DNA from: Flavobacterium hibernum
GTDB lineage: Bacteria; Bacteroidota; Bacteroidia; Flavobacteriales; Flavobacteriaceae
Length of the DNA stretch: 64,000 bases
Reading direction: 5' to 3'
NCBI RefSeq assembly: GCF_000832125.1
Contig: NZ_JPRK01000012.1
Location: 62,001 to 126,000 of the forward strand
The notes beneath the pieces were generated by a model. The model did not search any database, was not told the DNA's origin, and saw nothing but the letters and a program-made list of their open reading frames with translations. This document shows positions 16,638 through 25,814 of this stretch, in pieces (within the stretch, counting starts at the first letter, position 1; each line of letters opens with the position of its first letter). Made by a program: the position numbers and the translations under genes.

Positions 16638-17797
16638 TAGTATACGATAAAAGATTATTAGATAATTTGGTTTTGGTTGAAGAGGCAAAATCATTGGAAT
16701 CAGCAGGTTTTATTAGTAAAGAACAAAAAGATCTAATTAAAAAAGAGTTGCCAGCTTTTAAAAGACAAAGCAATATTTTGGTGCGCTTAGGTTTTTTTCT
16801 TTTGGGAGCATTTTTGTATTTGTCTATATGTGGTGTTATCTCATTATTTGGACTAAGTGGAGAGAGTTTATTTTTTGATATCTGTTGTTATATTTTTGCT
16901 ATTGCAGGTTTTGCTGGGGCAGAATTTTTAGCACATCAAAATTATTATGAACATGGATTAGATGATGCTTTTATTTTAGGAGCAATTTTAAATGTGGGAT
17001 TTGCTATTGCTATTACAACAGAAGGATATGAATTGATTATTGCCATTTTTGTAGCTTTAGCTTCTTTTGTACTGTATAGAAGATATTTGCATTTACTATC
17101 GTTAGTGATTTTTTGTTTAGCAGCTTCGGCAGTTTTATTTTATGGATTATTTGAGTTCGGGAGCATCGGAAAAGCAATTTTGCCTTTTGTAGCAATGTTA
17201 GTTTCGGCAGGATTTTACTTTTTTACAAAAAAAATAATCAGTAATCTAAAAGATAGTTATTATTATAAAGGTCTTTTAATAGCTAACAGTTTTTGCTTAA
17301 TCCTATTTTATCTTTCTTGTAATTATTTGGTTGTAAGAGAACTTTCAGCAATGCTTCTTGGTATTGAAATTCTTCCGGGTAAAGATATTCCATTCGCTAT
17401 TTTCTTTCATGCTTTTACTTTAGTAGTTCCTATTCTTTATTTGGTTCAGGCAATAAAAACAAAAGACAGAATTATGCTTTGGATAAGCTTTTTAGCCATT
17501 GGGTTTTCTATTTATACTATTCGTTTTTATTATTCGGTTTTGCCAATAGAAGTGGCGTTAACAATTGGGGGATTAGTTTTATTTGCAATCGCCTATTTTT
17601 CAATAAAGAAATTGAAAGATAAAGAAACAGGATTGACTTTTAAACCAGATAGAATCAATAATTCGAATGCATTATTAAATGCCGAAGCTTTAATTGTCGC
17701 TTCAACATTTGGACTAAAACCAGAAGTTAAAACAGAATCTCCAATGGATTTTGGTGGAGGTGGTTTTAGCGGAGGAGGTTCAGAAGGAAGTTTTTAA
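16634..17797 (+). CDS. DUF2157/DUF4401-like membrane protein with Gly-rich tail
   Basis: This 387-aa multi-pass protein begins with a helical cytosolic head (ESAGFISKEQKDLIKKELP), then carries roughly ten transmembrane segments. It ends in a short tail, FGGGGFSGGGSEGSF, similar in style to the Gly/Ser tails of TPM-domain envelope proteins. It overlaps the upstream gene by 4 bp (ATGA), implying translational coupling. No enzymatic residues can be recognised. I cannot assign a function beyond an integral membrane partner of the preceding protein. Confidence 0.7.
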   Translation: MIVYDKRLLDNLVLVEEAKSLESAGFISKEQKDLIKKELPAFKRQSNILVRLGFFLLGAFLYLSICGVISLFGLSGESLFFDICCYIFAIAGFAGAEFLAHQNYYEHGLDDAFILGAILNVGFAIAITTEGYELIIAIFVALASFVLYRRYLHLLSLVIFCLAASAVLFYGLFEFGSIGKAILPFVAMLVSAGFYFFTKKIISNLKDSYYYKGLLIANSFCLILFYLSCNYLVVRELSAMLLGIEILPGKDIPFAIFFHAFTLVVPILYLVQAIKTKDRIMLWISFLAIGFSIYTIRFYYSVLPIEVALTIGGLVLFAIAYFSIKKLKDKETGLTFKPDRINNSNALLNAEALIVASTFGLKPEVKTESPMDFGGGGFSGGGSEGSF

Positions 17798-17841
17798 TTA
17801 ATTGTAAATGGTTAATTATGAATTGAAAAATGATAGGAAAT

Positions 17842-17886
17842 AAAAAGTGAGATGTAAATTTTATATTTTTTACATCTCACTTTTTA
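17842..17886. terminator. Bidirectional terminator
   Basis: AAAAAGTGAGATGTAAA and TTTACATCTCACTTTTT form a long stem between the convergent membrane-protein operon and ytxJ. Confidence 0.88.
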
Positions 17887-17905
17887 CAAATAGCATTTCA
17901 CAAAT

Positions 17906-18295
17906 TTATACTTTCTCTTTCAAAGCTACTGCATCAATGTCGCTGTGGGAAACATCATAAACAGCTTTACCATTTTTGATTAAAATAAGTTGTGGAGATT
18001 CGTGATAAACATTAAATCTTGAAGCAATTTCGTTTGAGATGTCTCTGTGTGCAATTAGATCAAGAAAATAAGCATCTACAGTTTCATTTAAATCAAACTC
18101 GCGCTCAAATTGCTTCAAAGCCATACGGCTAATACTACATCTTGTGCTGTGTTTGAAAATTACAACTGGTTTTACATTAGATATTGCTTCAATTTCCATC
18201 AATTGTGCGATATCTGTTAATTCTGTCCAATTTAAATTGCTTTTTGGTGTATCTGTATTCTCTGAATTTCCGAAGATTGAATTTAAAAAACTCAT
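17906..18295 (-). CDS. ytxJ: Bacillithiol-system redox protein YtxJ
   Basis: This 129-aa thioredoxin-fold monothiol protein is of the YtxJ family, thought to act as a bacilliredoxin-like enzyme that removes bacillithiol from proteins. The active-site region reads KHSTRCSISRMAL, a CSIS-type motif in place of CxxC; the cis-proline region is HESPQLILIKNGKAVYDVSH. Its presence suggests that the organism makes bacillithiol, as many flavobacteria do. It is monocistronic on the minus strand, divergent from clpB with a 207-bp AT-rich gap in which I see no obvious operator. Confidence 0.85.
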   Translation of the reverse strand: MSFLNSIFGNSENTDTPKSNLNWTELTDIAQLMEIEAISNVKPVVIFKHSTRCSISRMALKQFEREFDLNETVDAYFLDLIAHRDISNEIASRFNVYHESPQLILIKNGKAVYDVSHSDIDAVALKEKV

Positions 18296-18502
18296 ATTTG
18301 ACGTGTTTTATGACTTTTTGTCGTTTAAAATGGATTAAAAATCAATTTTTAACGACATTTCGTCTGTATTTTTAGTATGGAATATAATTTGAATGTTCTT
18401 TAGCAAAGTTATATCATTTAAAGTTAAAAACTTAAAACAATAAGTTGTAATTTTAGAGTTACCCAAATTAGTAAGTAAAATCAACCATAAAACCACAGAC
18501 AT

Positions 18503-21106
18503 ATGAACATAAATAAATTTACAATAAAGTCGCAAGAAGCCATTCAGCTGTCACAGCAATTGGCTCAACGCAACGGACAGCAACAAATAGAGAACGAGCA
18601 CATTTTTAAAGCTATTTTTGAAGTAGACGAAAATGTTGCACCGTTTATTTTGAAAAAACTAAATGTAAATGTTCCGTTGTTTTTACAAATATTAGACAGT
18701 ACAATTGAGAGTTTTCCAAAAGTTTCGGGAGGAGATATTCTACTTTCCAGAGACGCTAATAAAACATTGAATGAAGCGGAAATCATTGCTCAAAAAATGA
18801 ACGACGAATATGTTTCGATCGAGCATTTAATTTTAGCAATTTTCGATTCAAAAAGTAAAGTTTCTCAGATTTTAAAAGATCAGGGAGTTACAGGAAAAGG
18901 ACTTAAAGCTGCAATCGAAGAACTTCGTAAAGGAGAAAGAGTAACTTCGGCTTCAGCAGAGGAAAACTATAACTCATTAAATAAATACGCTAAAAATTTA
19001 AACGAGTTAGCGCGTACAGGAAAACTAGATCCTGTTATTGGTCGTGACGAAGAAATTCGTCGTGTATTGCAAATTTTAACGCGTAGAACCAAAAATAACC
19101 CAATGTTAATTGGAGAACCGGGAGTTGGTAAAACAGCAATTGCCGAAGGTTTAGCGCACAGAATAGTTGATGGTGATGTACCAGAAAACTTAAAAGATAA
19201 AATCGTTTTCTCACTTGATATGGGAGCACTTATTGCAGGTGCTAAATTTAAAGGAGAATTTGAAGAAAGATTAAAAGCAGTTGTAAAAGAAGTTACTTCT
19301 GCAGAAGGTGATATTGTTTTATTTATTGATGAGATTCACACTTTAGTTGGTGCGGGTGGAGGAGAAGGCGCAATGGATGCGGCTAATATCTTAAAACCAG
19401 CTTTGGCTCGTGGTGAGTTAAGAGCCATTGGTGCAACAACTTTAGATGAATATCAAAAATATTTTGAGAAAGATAAAGCCCTGGAACGTCGTTTCCAAAA
19501 AATATTAATTGATGAACCGGATACAGAAAGTGCGATTTCGATTTTACGTGGAATCAAAGAAAAGTATGAAACACATCATAAGGTTCAAATAAAAGACGAA
19601 GCGATTATTGCGGCGGTTGAGCTTTCTCAACGCTATATTACAAATCGTTTTTTACCGGATAAAGCGATCGATTTGATGGATGAGGCAGCTTCTAAACTGC
19701 GTATGGAAATCAATTCAAAACCAGAAGAATTAGATGTTTTGGATCGTAAAATCATGCAGTTAGAGATTGAAATCGAAGCCATCAAACGCGAAAAAGAAGA
19801 GAGCAAGCTTAAGATCTTGCACATGGAGTTGGCAAATCTGAAAGAAGATCGTAACGAAATTTACGCGAAATGGAAATCAGAAAAAGATGTTGTTGATGGA
19901 GTTCAAGCCGTAAAACTAGAAATAGAAGATTTTAAATATGAAGCAGAACGTGCTGAACGTAATGGTGATTATGGAAAAGTTGCCGAAATTCGTTACGGTA
20001 AAATCAAAGAAGCACAAGAACGTCTTGATGCTTTATTGAAACAATTACAAGAATATCAACAAGGTAATTCTTTGATTAAAGAAGAGGTTACTCGTGAAGA
20101 TATTGCAGAAGTTGTAGCAAAATGGACAGGAATTCCTATAATGAAAATGCTTCAAACAGAAAGAGAGAAATTATTGCATCTTGAAGACGAATTACACAAA
20201 CGTGTTGTGGGTCAGGAAGAAGCAATCGAAGCTGTGAGTGATGCAGTACGTCGAAGCCGTGCAGGATTACAAGATATGAAAAAACCAGTTGGAACATTCC
20301 TGTTTTTAGGAACAACCGGAGTTGGTAAAACAGAGCTTGCAAAAGCGCTTGCCGAATATCTTTTTGATGACGAAAATGCTATGACGCGTATCGATATGAG
20401 TGAGTACCAAGAACGTCACAGTGTGAGTCGTTTAGTTGGTGCACCTCCAGGATATGTGGGTTATGACGAAGGTGGTCAATTGACAGAAGCCGTTCGTAGA
20501 AAACCATATTCAGTGATTTTGTTAGATGAGATTGAAAAAGCGCATCCAGACACCTTTAATATCTTATTACAAGTTTTAGATGAAGGTCGTTTGACAGATA
20601 ACAAAGGTCGTTTGGCCGATTTTAAAAATACAATTATCATCATGACTTCTAACATGGGAAGTCAGATTATACAAGAGAAATTTGAAAATTTAAAAGGCGG
20701 TGTTGAAGCTGCAACAGAAGCAGCTAAGGTCGAAGTTTTAGCGTTGTTGAAACAAACAGTTCGTCCGGAGTTTATAAACCGTATCGATGAAATTGTAATG
20801 TTTACACCTTTAACTGTCGATAATATTTCTAAAATTGTGAGTTTACAACTTAAGAGTGTTACAAAAATGCTTGCCTTACAAGGTATTGCTATGGATGCAA
20901 CTCCAGAAGCAATTAAATACTTGTCAGACAAAGGTTATGATCCACAATTTGGTGCAAGACCAGTAAAACGCGTGGTTCAAAGAGAAGTGTTGAATCAATT
21001 GTCAAAAGAGATTTTGGCAGGAAACATCACTACAGACAGCATCATTTTATTAGATGCTTTTGATGGGCAATTGGTATTTAGAAACCAAACCCATAATGAA
21101 AAATAA
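18503..21106 (+). CDS. clpB: ATP-dependent disaggregase ClpB
   Basis: ClpB is the Hsp100 chaperone that threads proteins out of aggregates together with DnaK. All parts are present in 867 aa: the N-terminal double Clp-N repeat (from [13 protein letters not shown]), NBD1 with Walker [10 protein letters not shown] near residue 204, the long coiled-coil middle domain with many charged residues (about 400-525) that distinguishes ClpB from ClpC/ClpA, and NBD2 with GTTGVGKTE near residue 603. It is monocistronic, followed by a strong terminator. Heat-shock control is expected for the family, but no recognised heat-shock element is visible upstream. Confidence 0.96.
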   Translation: MNINKFTIKSQEAIQLSQQLAQRNGQQQIENEHIFKAIFEVDENVAPFILKKLNVNVPLFLQILDSTIESFPKVSGGDILLSRDANKTLNEAEIIAQKMNDEYVSIEHLILAIFDSKSKVSQILKDQGVTGKGLKAAIEELRKGERVTSASAEENYNSLNKYAKNLNELARTGKLDPVIGRDEEIRRVLQILTRRTKNNPMLIGEPGVGKTAIAEGLAHRIVDGDVPENLKDKIVFSLDMGALIAGAKFKGEFEERLKAVVKEVTSAEGDIVLFIDEIHTLVGAGGGEGAMDAANILKPALARGELRAIGATTLDEYQKYFEKDKALERRFQKILIDEPDTESAISILRGIKEKYETHHKVQIKDEAIIAAVELSQRYITNRFLPDKAIDLMDEAASKLRMEINSKPEELDVLDRKIMQLEIEIEAIKREKEESKLKILHMELANLKEDRNEIYAKWKSEKDVVDGVQAVKLEIEDFKYEAERAERNGDYGKVAEIRYGKIKEAQERLDALLKQLQEYQQGNSLIKEEVTREDIAEVVAKWTGIPIMKMLQTEREKLLHLEDELHKRVVGQEEAIEAVSDAVRRSRAGLQDMKKPVGTFLFLGTTGVGKTELAKALAEYLFDDENAMTRIDMSEYQERHSVSRLVGAPPGYVGYDEGGQLTEAVRRKPYSVILLDEIEKAHPDTFNILLQVLDEGRLTDNKGRLADFKNTIIIMTSNMGSQIIQEKFENLKGGVEAATEAAKVEVLALLKQTVRPEFINRIDEIVMFTPLTVDNISKIVSLQLKSVTKMLALQGIAMDATPEAIKYLSDKGYDPQFGARPVKRVVQREVLNQLSKEILAGNITTDSIILLDAFDGQLVFRNQTHNEK

Positions 21107-21130
21107 TTTTTTTTTGGTTTTAATATTTAA

Positions 21131-21164
21131 AGGCACTAGCGGAAACGTTAGTGCCTTTTTTTTT
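21131..21164 (+). terminator. Terminator after clpB
   Basis: The stem AAAGGCACTA / TTAGTGCCTTT is followed by a run of nine T residues, starting 25 bp after the clpB stop. Confidence 0.88.
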
Positions 21165-21231
21165 GAACATATAATTGAAATCTAAGAATGATATAACTTT
21201 TTATTAAAGTAATGTAAAGTAAATTCTTTTT

Positions 21232-21239
21232 TAATTTTG
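21232..21239 (+). promoter_or_regulatory. -7 promoter box TAATTTTG
   Basis: This box matches the TAnnTTTG consensus 59 bp upstream of the small ORF at 21298. The -33 box is weak. Confidence 0.45.
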
Positions 21240-21297
21240 ATCTTTACATTTTAATAATCAATTATTTAAAGCAAATACTAACATAAAACGAAAAGAC

Positions 21298-21417
21298 ATG
21301 AACAATATTTTTAGAGGATTAATAGCAGGTTACGGTGCAAAAAAATTAGGTGGTGGATGTTTTGGTACCATTTTAGTTTTTATAATTATATGGGTACTTT
21401 TAGGACAATGCAGTTAA
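21298..21417 (+). CDS. Small 39-aa membrane protein
   Basis: A short ORF encodes a Gly-rich amphipathic head (IFRGLIAGYGAKKLGGGCFG) followed by one hydrophobic helix (TILVFIIIWVLLGQCS), i.e. a single-pass membrane microprotein with two cysteines. Reasons to believe it: a consensus -7 box upstream, a purine-rich AAAAGAC before the ATG, sensible composition, and location just ahead of the DUF808 membrane protein gene, with 122 bp between them. No function can be assigned; it may be a small partner of the downstream membrane protein or an independent stress peptide. Confidence 0.6.
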   Translation: MNNIFRGLIAGYGAKKLGGGCFGTILVFIIIWVLLGQCS

Positions 21418-21539
21418 TTTTTAGAAAAAAAATCAACAAAAAAGTCTTAGATTCGCTTGCGTAAATAATTCAAACTCGTAGGTTAAATTGGTTATTGAAA
21501 ACCAGTGAATTACGATGTTTTTAAAACAAAAGAAATATA

Positions 21540-22430
21540 ATGGCATCAGGGTTTTTCGTACTATTAGATGATATTGCAGCAATTATGGATGATGTTGCTG
21601 TAATGAGCAAAGTTGCAGCAAAAAAAACAGCAGGAATTTTAGGAGATGATTTAGCTGTAAATGCCGAGAAAGCTTCGGGATTTGCATCATCTAGAGAACT
21701 TCCGGTTCTTTGGGCAATTAGCAAAGGTTCACTTTTAAACAAAGTAATCATTTTGCCAATCGCTTTTTTATTAAGTGCTTTTTTTCCAGTTGCGATCATT
21801 GTAATTTTAGTAGCGGGAGGACTTTTTCTAGCTTATGAAGGTGCCGAGAAAATTTTCGAGTTTTTCTTTCCGCACCAACATGAAGAATCAGAAGGAATAA
21901 CAAATAAAACTTTTACAGAAGAAGAAATTCTGGAAGCTGAAAAAGGCAAAATAAAGTCGGCAATCGTAACTGATTTTATTTTATCAGTCGAAATCGTAAT
22001 TATAGCTTTAAGTACCGTAGTTGGAAAGCCTATTTTACAGCAAATCACTGTAGTATCCATAATTGCAATAATTGCAACAATTGGTGTTTATGGTATTGTT
22101 GCACTTATTGTGAGAATGGATGAAGCTGGTTTCAAGCTGATTCAAATTAGTAAAAAAGACAAAAGTTTTTTAAAATTTGTTGGAAACATATTAGTAAAAG
22201 CGCTTCCGTTAGTTATTAAAAGTTTGACAGTAATTGGAACAATTGCTTTATTATTAGTTGCTGGAGGGATATTTGTACATTACATTCCTTATTTTCATCA
22301 CGTAGTGCCTACAATAAATCTACCTGATATAGTAAAAGAATTTGTAGTTGGTTTAGTATTAGGATTTGTAGTTTTAGGAGTTGTAAATCTGATCAAAAAA
22401 ATACTTCCAAAGAAAACCGTTACAGAATAA
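21540..22430 (+). CDS. DUF808 family inner-membrane protein
   Basis: This 296-aa protein is of the DUF808 (YedI-like) family. The N-terminus is diagnostic: MASGFFVLLDDIAAIMDDVA, then KKTAGILGDDLAVNAEKASGF, followed by about six transmembrane helices and a cytosolic acidic stretch (HQHEESEGITNKTFTEEE). The biochemical role of the family is unknown; membrane transport has been guessed. It follows the 39-aa membrane ORF and ends in a strong terminator. Confidence 0.88.
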   Translation: MASGFFVLLDDIAAIMDDVAVMSKVAAKKTAGILGDDLAVNAEKASGFASSRELPVLWAISKGSLLNKVIILPIAFLLSAFFPVAIIVILVAGGLFLAYEGAEKIFEFFFPHQHEESEGITNKTFTEEEILEAEKGKIKSAIVTDFILSVEIVIIALSTVVGKPILQQITVVSIIAIIATIGVYGIVALIVRMDEAGFKLIQISKKDKSFLKFVGNILVKALPLVIKSLTVIGTIALLLVAGGIFVHYIPYFHHVVPTINLPDIVKEFVVGLVLGFVVLGVVNLIKKILPKKTVTE

Positions 22431-22450
22431 AAAGCTAAATATAATTTTAT

Positions 22451-22483
22451 AAAACACCAGTCGAAAGGCTGGTGTTTTTTTTT
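22451..22483 (+). terminator. Terminator after the DUF808 gene
   Basis: AAAACACCAG-tcgaaagg-CTGGTGTTTT plus a T run. Confidence 0.88.
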
Positions 22484-22514
22484 GGAGCAAACACAATCAT
22501 TTCATTAAACCAAA

Positions 22515-22595
22515 AGTCCCGTTATCCACTACATCTTTTCCTTGCTGGCAGCAGCAAGAAAAAGGATACCGTTTCTACCGGGGCTAGGCAAGAAA
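22515..22595 (+). other. Structured intergenic element (candidate RNA or dispersed repeat)
   Basis: The 332-bp gap 22431-22762 holds no protein gene but a GC-richer block. A central hairpin CTTGCTG-gcag-CAGCAAG is extended by TTTT/AAAA pairing, with outer CCCG (22519-22522) able to pair with CGGG (22579-22582), and ends in GGGGCTAGGCAAG. The higher GC and nested pairing stand out from the AT-rich surroundings. I recall similar CCCG...GGGGCTAGG elements scattered in flavobacterial genomes, but only one copy is in this window. Confidence 0.5.
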
Positions 22596-22762
22596 TTTTA
22601 GTTTTTAGAAAAAATATTAATTAAAATATGATTTTTTTAATGGAGGTATGAGTTTGATTTATAATTGTTTAAAGTTTTTGATAAAACATTTAACATTTTG
22701 TCAAAGCAACCAAACGAATGTATTGACATCTTCATAGTATTAACAATTAATAATTATTTTAT

Positions 22763-23173
22763 ATGAAAAATTTTAAGTTTAAATCAGCTTTAGTAGTATT
22801 ATTTTTATCAACTGTATTAATTTCATGCAGTAATGACGATGATAAAGTAGTTGATAATGGAACTACAAAAGCAGCTTTGGCAACAGAAGTTAAAGGACCA
22901 GCAAACGGAAAAGTTAACGAAGAACTAAGTTATGATGTAACTTTTATAGTAGATAATGCTTGTGGAGAATTCAGTAAAATAAGCGAAGTAACAATTGGAA
23001 CAGAAAAAGGATTGCAAGTAATAGCAAAATATCCTGCTGGAGTTTGTACACAACAAGTTCCGGATCCTTTAAAAACAGTTTACAAATTCAAATCTGCAAC
23101 AGCGGGAACTTTCGATATCAAATTCAAAAAATCAGAAACTGAATTTGTAACAGCAAAAGTGGTTATTGAATAG
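22763..23173 (+). CDS. Hypothetical lipoprotein
   Basis: This 136-aa protein has a lipoprotein signal peptide ending in LISC, so the lipidated cysteine is followed by SNDDD. Acidic residues just after the cysteine resemble the lipoprotein export signal described in Bacteroidota, which suggests display on the cell surface. The mature part is a single predicted beta-sandwich-like domain with two further cysteines (NACGE and AGVCTQQ) that could form a disulfide. Nothing identifies a ligand. It is monocistronic with its own terminator. Confidence 0.65.
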   Translation: MKNFKFKSALVVLFLSTVLISCSNDDDKVVDNGTTKAALATEVKGPANGKVNEELSYDVTFIVDNACGEFSKISEVTIGTEKGLQVIAKYPAGVCTQQVPDPLKTVYKFKSATAGTFDIKFKKSETEFVTAKVVIE

Positions 23174-23202
23174 TTTGATTCTTGATTGATAAGTTTTGGT
23201 TA

Positions 23203-23256
23203 TAAAACCATTTTACAGAGATTAATTTTTAATTGATGTAAAATGGTTTTCTTTTT
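23203..23256 (+). terminator. Terminator after the lipoprotein gene
   Basis: AAAACCATTTTACA and TGTAAAATGGTTTT pair around an AT-rich loop and are followed by TCTTTTT. Confidence 0.8.
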
Positions 23257-23314
23257 AATATCACTTTGGTGAATTTTGACTTGCTTTCAAGTTCTTAAAC
23301 CACAATAACGAAAC

Positions 23315-23345
23315 TTTGCCATTCCTTTAAAAATTACTATTTTTG
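23315..23345 (+). promoter_or_regulatory. aguB promoter TTTG-N19-TATTTTTG
   Basis: A textbook Bacteroidota promoter: TTTG at 23315-23318 and TATTTTTG at 23338-23345. It overlaps the upstream in-frame TTG at 23343, so translation must start downstream, at ATG 23364. Confidence 0.7.
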
Positions 23346-23363
23346 CACTCTAAATTTTATGTC

Positions 23364-24251
23364 ATGCCGAAAAGAAAGTATAAAATCGCCGTTATTCAAT
23401 TAAATCTTAACGACGTTGCCGAAAATAATCTTAAAAAATGTATCAGTTGGGTAAAAGATGCTGCCAATAAAGGCGCTGAAGTTATCTTGTTACCTGAATT
23501 ATATAGTAGCCATTATTTTTGTCAAAGCGAAGATGTTGATAATTTTGCTTTAGCAGAGCCACTTTACAGTACTTCATTTATTGCTTTTAGCGAATTGGCA
23601 AAAGAATTAGGAGTAGTGATCATTGTTCCTTTCTTCGAAAAAAGAATGGCAGGTATATATCACAATAGTGCATACATTATTGATATAGATGGAACAGAAG
23701 CTGGATTATACCGTAAAATGCACATTCCGGATGATCCGCATTTCTACGAAAAATTCTATTTCACTCCGGGAGATTTAGGTTTTCAGGCAATTGAAACTAA
23801 AAAAGGAAAAATAGGAACCTTAATTTGTTGGGATCAATGGTATCCGGAAGCAGCTCGTATTACAGCGCTTAAAGGTGCCGAAGTATTGTTTTATCCAACT
23901 GCAATTGGTTGGCATCCAAAAGAAAAAGAACAATACGGAGAAAATCAATATGGTGCGTGGATGAATGTAATGAAAGGTCACGCTGTTGCAAATGGAGTTT
24001 TTGTTGCTGCTGCAAACAGAATTGGTTTAGAAAAATACATTGAAGGAACAGAAGGAATTCAGTTTTGGGGAGCTTCGTTTATAGCGGGACCACAAGGTGA
24101 AATTTTAGCTCAGGCTTCACACGATCAGGAAGAAATTTTAATTGCAGAAGTTGATTTAGATCTACAAGAAAATGTACGCCAGAACTGGCCATTTTTTAGA
24201 GACAGAAGAATCGATGCTTTTGGAGATATTACAAAAAGAGCGATTGACTAA
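23364..24251 (+). CDS. aguB: N-carbamoylputrescine amidase (nitrilase superfamily)
   Basis: AguB hydrolyses N-carbamoylputrescine to putrescine, CO2 and ammonia. The nitrilase catalytic triad is visible as E45 (LLPELYSSHYF), K118 (YRKMHIPDDP) and C155 (LICWDQWYPE). The GWHPKEKEQYG and FWGASFIAGP segments are typical of the AguB branch. Length is 295 aa from ATG 23364; the promoter position fixes this start. Its partner agmatine deiminase lies 3.3 kb downstream on the same strand, separated by two minus-strand genes, so the pathway agmatine to putrescine is complete here but not in one operon. Confidence 0.92.
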   Translation: MPKRKYKIAVIQLNLNDVAENNLKKCISWVKDAANKGAEVILLPELYSSHYFCQSEDVDNFALAEPLYSTSFIAFSELAKELGVVIIVPFFEKRMAGIYHNSAYIIDIDGTEAGLYRKMHIPDDPHFYEKFYFTPGDLGFQAIETKKGKIGTLICWDQWYPEAARITALKGAEVLFYPTAIGWHPKEKEQYGENQYGAWMNVMKGHAVANGVFVAAANRIGLEKYIEGTEGIQFWGASFIAGPQGEILAQASHDQEEILIAEVDLDLQENVRQNWPFFRDRRIDAFGDITKRAID

Positions 24252-24271
24252 TTCAGTTAATCTATAAATAC

Positions 24272-24307
24272 AAAAAAGGACGAAATTTACATTTCGTCCT
24301 TTTTTTA
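24272..24307. terminator. Bidirectional terminator between aguB and the OmpA-like gene
   Basis: AAAAAAGGACGAAAT-ttac-ATTTCGTCCTTTTTTT serves the two convergent genes. Confidence 0.9.
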
Positions 24308-24324
24308 TTGAAGTTTTATAGAGA

Positions 24325-25593
24325 TTATTTCACTTGGAAAGTAACTCTTCTTACGATTTGACGTGCTTCTTTTGATTTTTTGTTCACAGAAGTATCTTCA
24401 CCGTTAGCAATTACATTCAATCTTGAAGAATCAATTCCTGCATTTTCAGCTACTCTTTTTACAGCTTCAGCTCTTTTTCTTGATAAGTCAGTATTGTAGC
24501 TTGAACTTCCAATTTCGTCAGCATATCCAATGATATCTGCAGATTTACCAGGATTATTTTTCAAGTATTTCACTAAAAAGTCAACACCAGATAAAGAAGC
24601 ATTTGTTGGTTTAGAAGAGTTAAAGTCAAAATATACATTAACATATCCGCCATTAATCAATTCCTCAACAGTATTATTAGTTGTTGTGCTTTCGCTACCT
24701 TTTTTAACGTAAGTTTTATCTAGGTAACTTTCTAATTCGTCAGGAACACCATTTTGATTGTTGTCAATAGATTGTCCTTTAGTATTTACAGCAACACCAG
24801 ATATTGTATTAGGTTCTAAGTCATACAAATCTGCAACACCATCTTTATCAGTATCAATAAGATTAGTTTCGATTGTAGTAACTCTGTCTTCTAATTTATT
24901 TAATCTTTCATTTTCTTCAGAATACCAGTCAGCATGTTTTGTGTTTTTACCTAAGTAGAAAGTCAAACCAACAGAAGCATTTAATAGTACACCGTCTAAT
25001 GATCCAGTAGTAGGAACTCCTTTTCCGTCAAAATTATGGTTTTGTCTTCCGTTAACAATACCAGTAAGATCTCCTGTAATAGCAATTCTGTTACTTACTC
25101 TAATTTGCCCAGTTAAACCAGCAATACCATGAGCCATATAATCTTTTCCGTCAAAACCACTATCAGAGCTTAATTGCGAAACTCCAAAACCACCATGTGC
25201 CAATAAGCCAAAAGTATTAGTCCATGTTTCAAAGTTTAAAGCTCTTCCAAGATTTACAACTCCTTGTAAACTTGCTCTGTAATATTTGCTGTCGAATTCA
25301 GGAGTATCATTTTTTTCCTGAAATTGATCGTAACCAACATCTAATTTCAAACCAAATTTAGGGTTAAACATATATCTTACACCTAAATCTGCGTGAAAGG
25401 GACTAAGTGATTCAGTAGTATAACCTGGTGTTAATGCTCTCATAGGTTTGTTTACACCACCATTTAATTCAATAGACCATCTATTGTAAGCCGGCGCATC
25501 AATTGTAGGTTGAGTCGATGTCGTTGCCATGTTTTGTGCACCTGCAGCAAATGATAATAGCAAAAGTGATACTGAAGCTAAATTCTTTTTCAT
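24325..25593 (-). CDS. OmpA family outer-membrane protein with TSP3-like Ca repeats
   Basis: This envelope protein tethers the outer membrane to peptidoglycan. A signal peptide (AAGAQ-NMA) leads into an eight-stranded barrel-like region of about 200 residues. Next come calcium-binding thrombospondin type 3-like motifs (DTDKDGVADLYD, DNNQNGVPDELE), then the peptidoglycan-binding OmpA domain with ADIIGYADEIGSSSYNTDLS and KRAEAVKR. I start at ATG 25593 (MKKNLASVS), giving 422 aa; the in-frame TTG at 25602 is less likely. It is transcribed alone. This protein class is abundant in flavobacterial outer membranes. Confidence 0.9.
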   Translation of the reverse strand: MKKNLASVSLLLLSFAAGAQNMATTSTQPTIDAPAYNRWSIELNGGVNKPMRALTPGYTTESLSPFHADLGVRYMFNPKFGLKLDVGYDQFQEKNDTPEFDSKYYRASLQGVVNLGRALNFETWTNTFGLLAHGGFGVSQLSSDSGFDGKDYMAHGIAGLTGQIRVSNRIAITGDLTGIVNGRQNHNFDGKGVPTTGSLDGVLLNASVGLTFYLGKNTKHADWYSEENERLNKLEDRVTTIETNLIDTDKDGVADLYDLEPNTISGVAVNTKGQSIDNNQNGVPDELESYLDKTYVKKGSESTTTNNTVEELINGGYVNVYFDFNSSKPTNASLSGVDFLVKYLKNNPGKSADIIGYADEIGSSSYNTDLSRKRAEAVKRVAENAGIDSSRLNVIANGEDTSVNKKSKEARQIVRRVTFQVK

Positions 25594-25760
25594 AATATCC
25601 AATTTTAGTTTAATTTCTGATTTTTATAAGCTTTTTCTTTTTAAGCTCATGACAAAATTAGACGACCAATCTTAGATAGTGTTCTATTTGGTCTTACATA
25701 ATTCCCATATTTTGGGTTTTAATTATGTAAAATCGTTAATAGAATCAGAATTTTTAAGCA

Positions 25761-25797
25761 AAAAAAAGGGCTAAATATAAATTTAGCCCTTTTTGAA
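25761..25797 (-). terminator. Terminator of the choice-of-anchor I gene
   Basis: AAAAAGGGCTAAAT-ttat-ATTTAGCCC followed by T residues on the minus strand, 18 bp beyond the stop codon. Confidence 0.85.
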
Positions 25798-25814
25798 TTT
25801 TGTAAATGTTAAGG

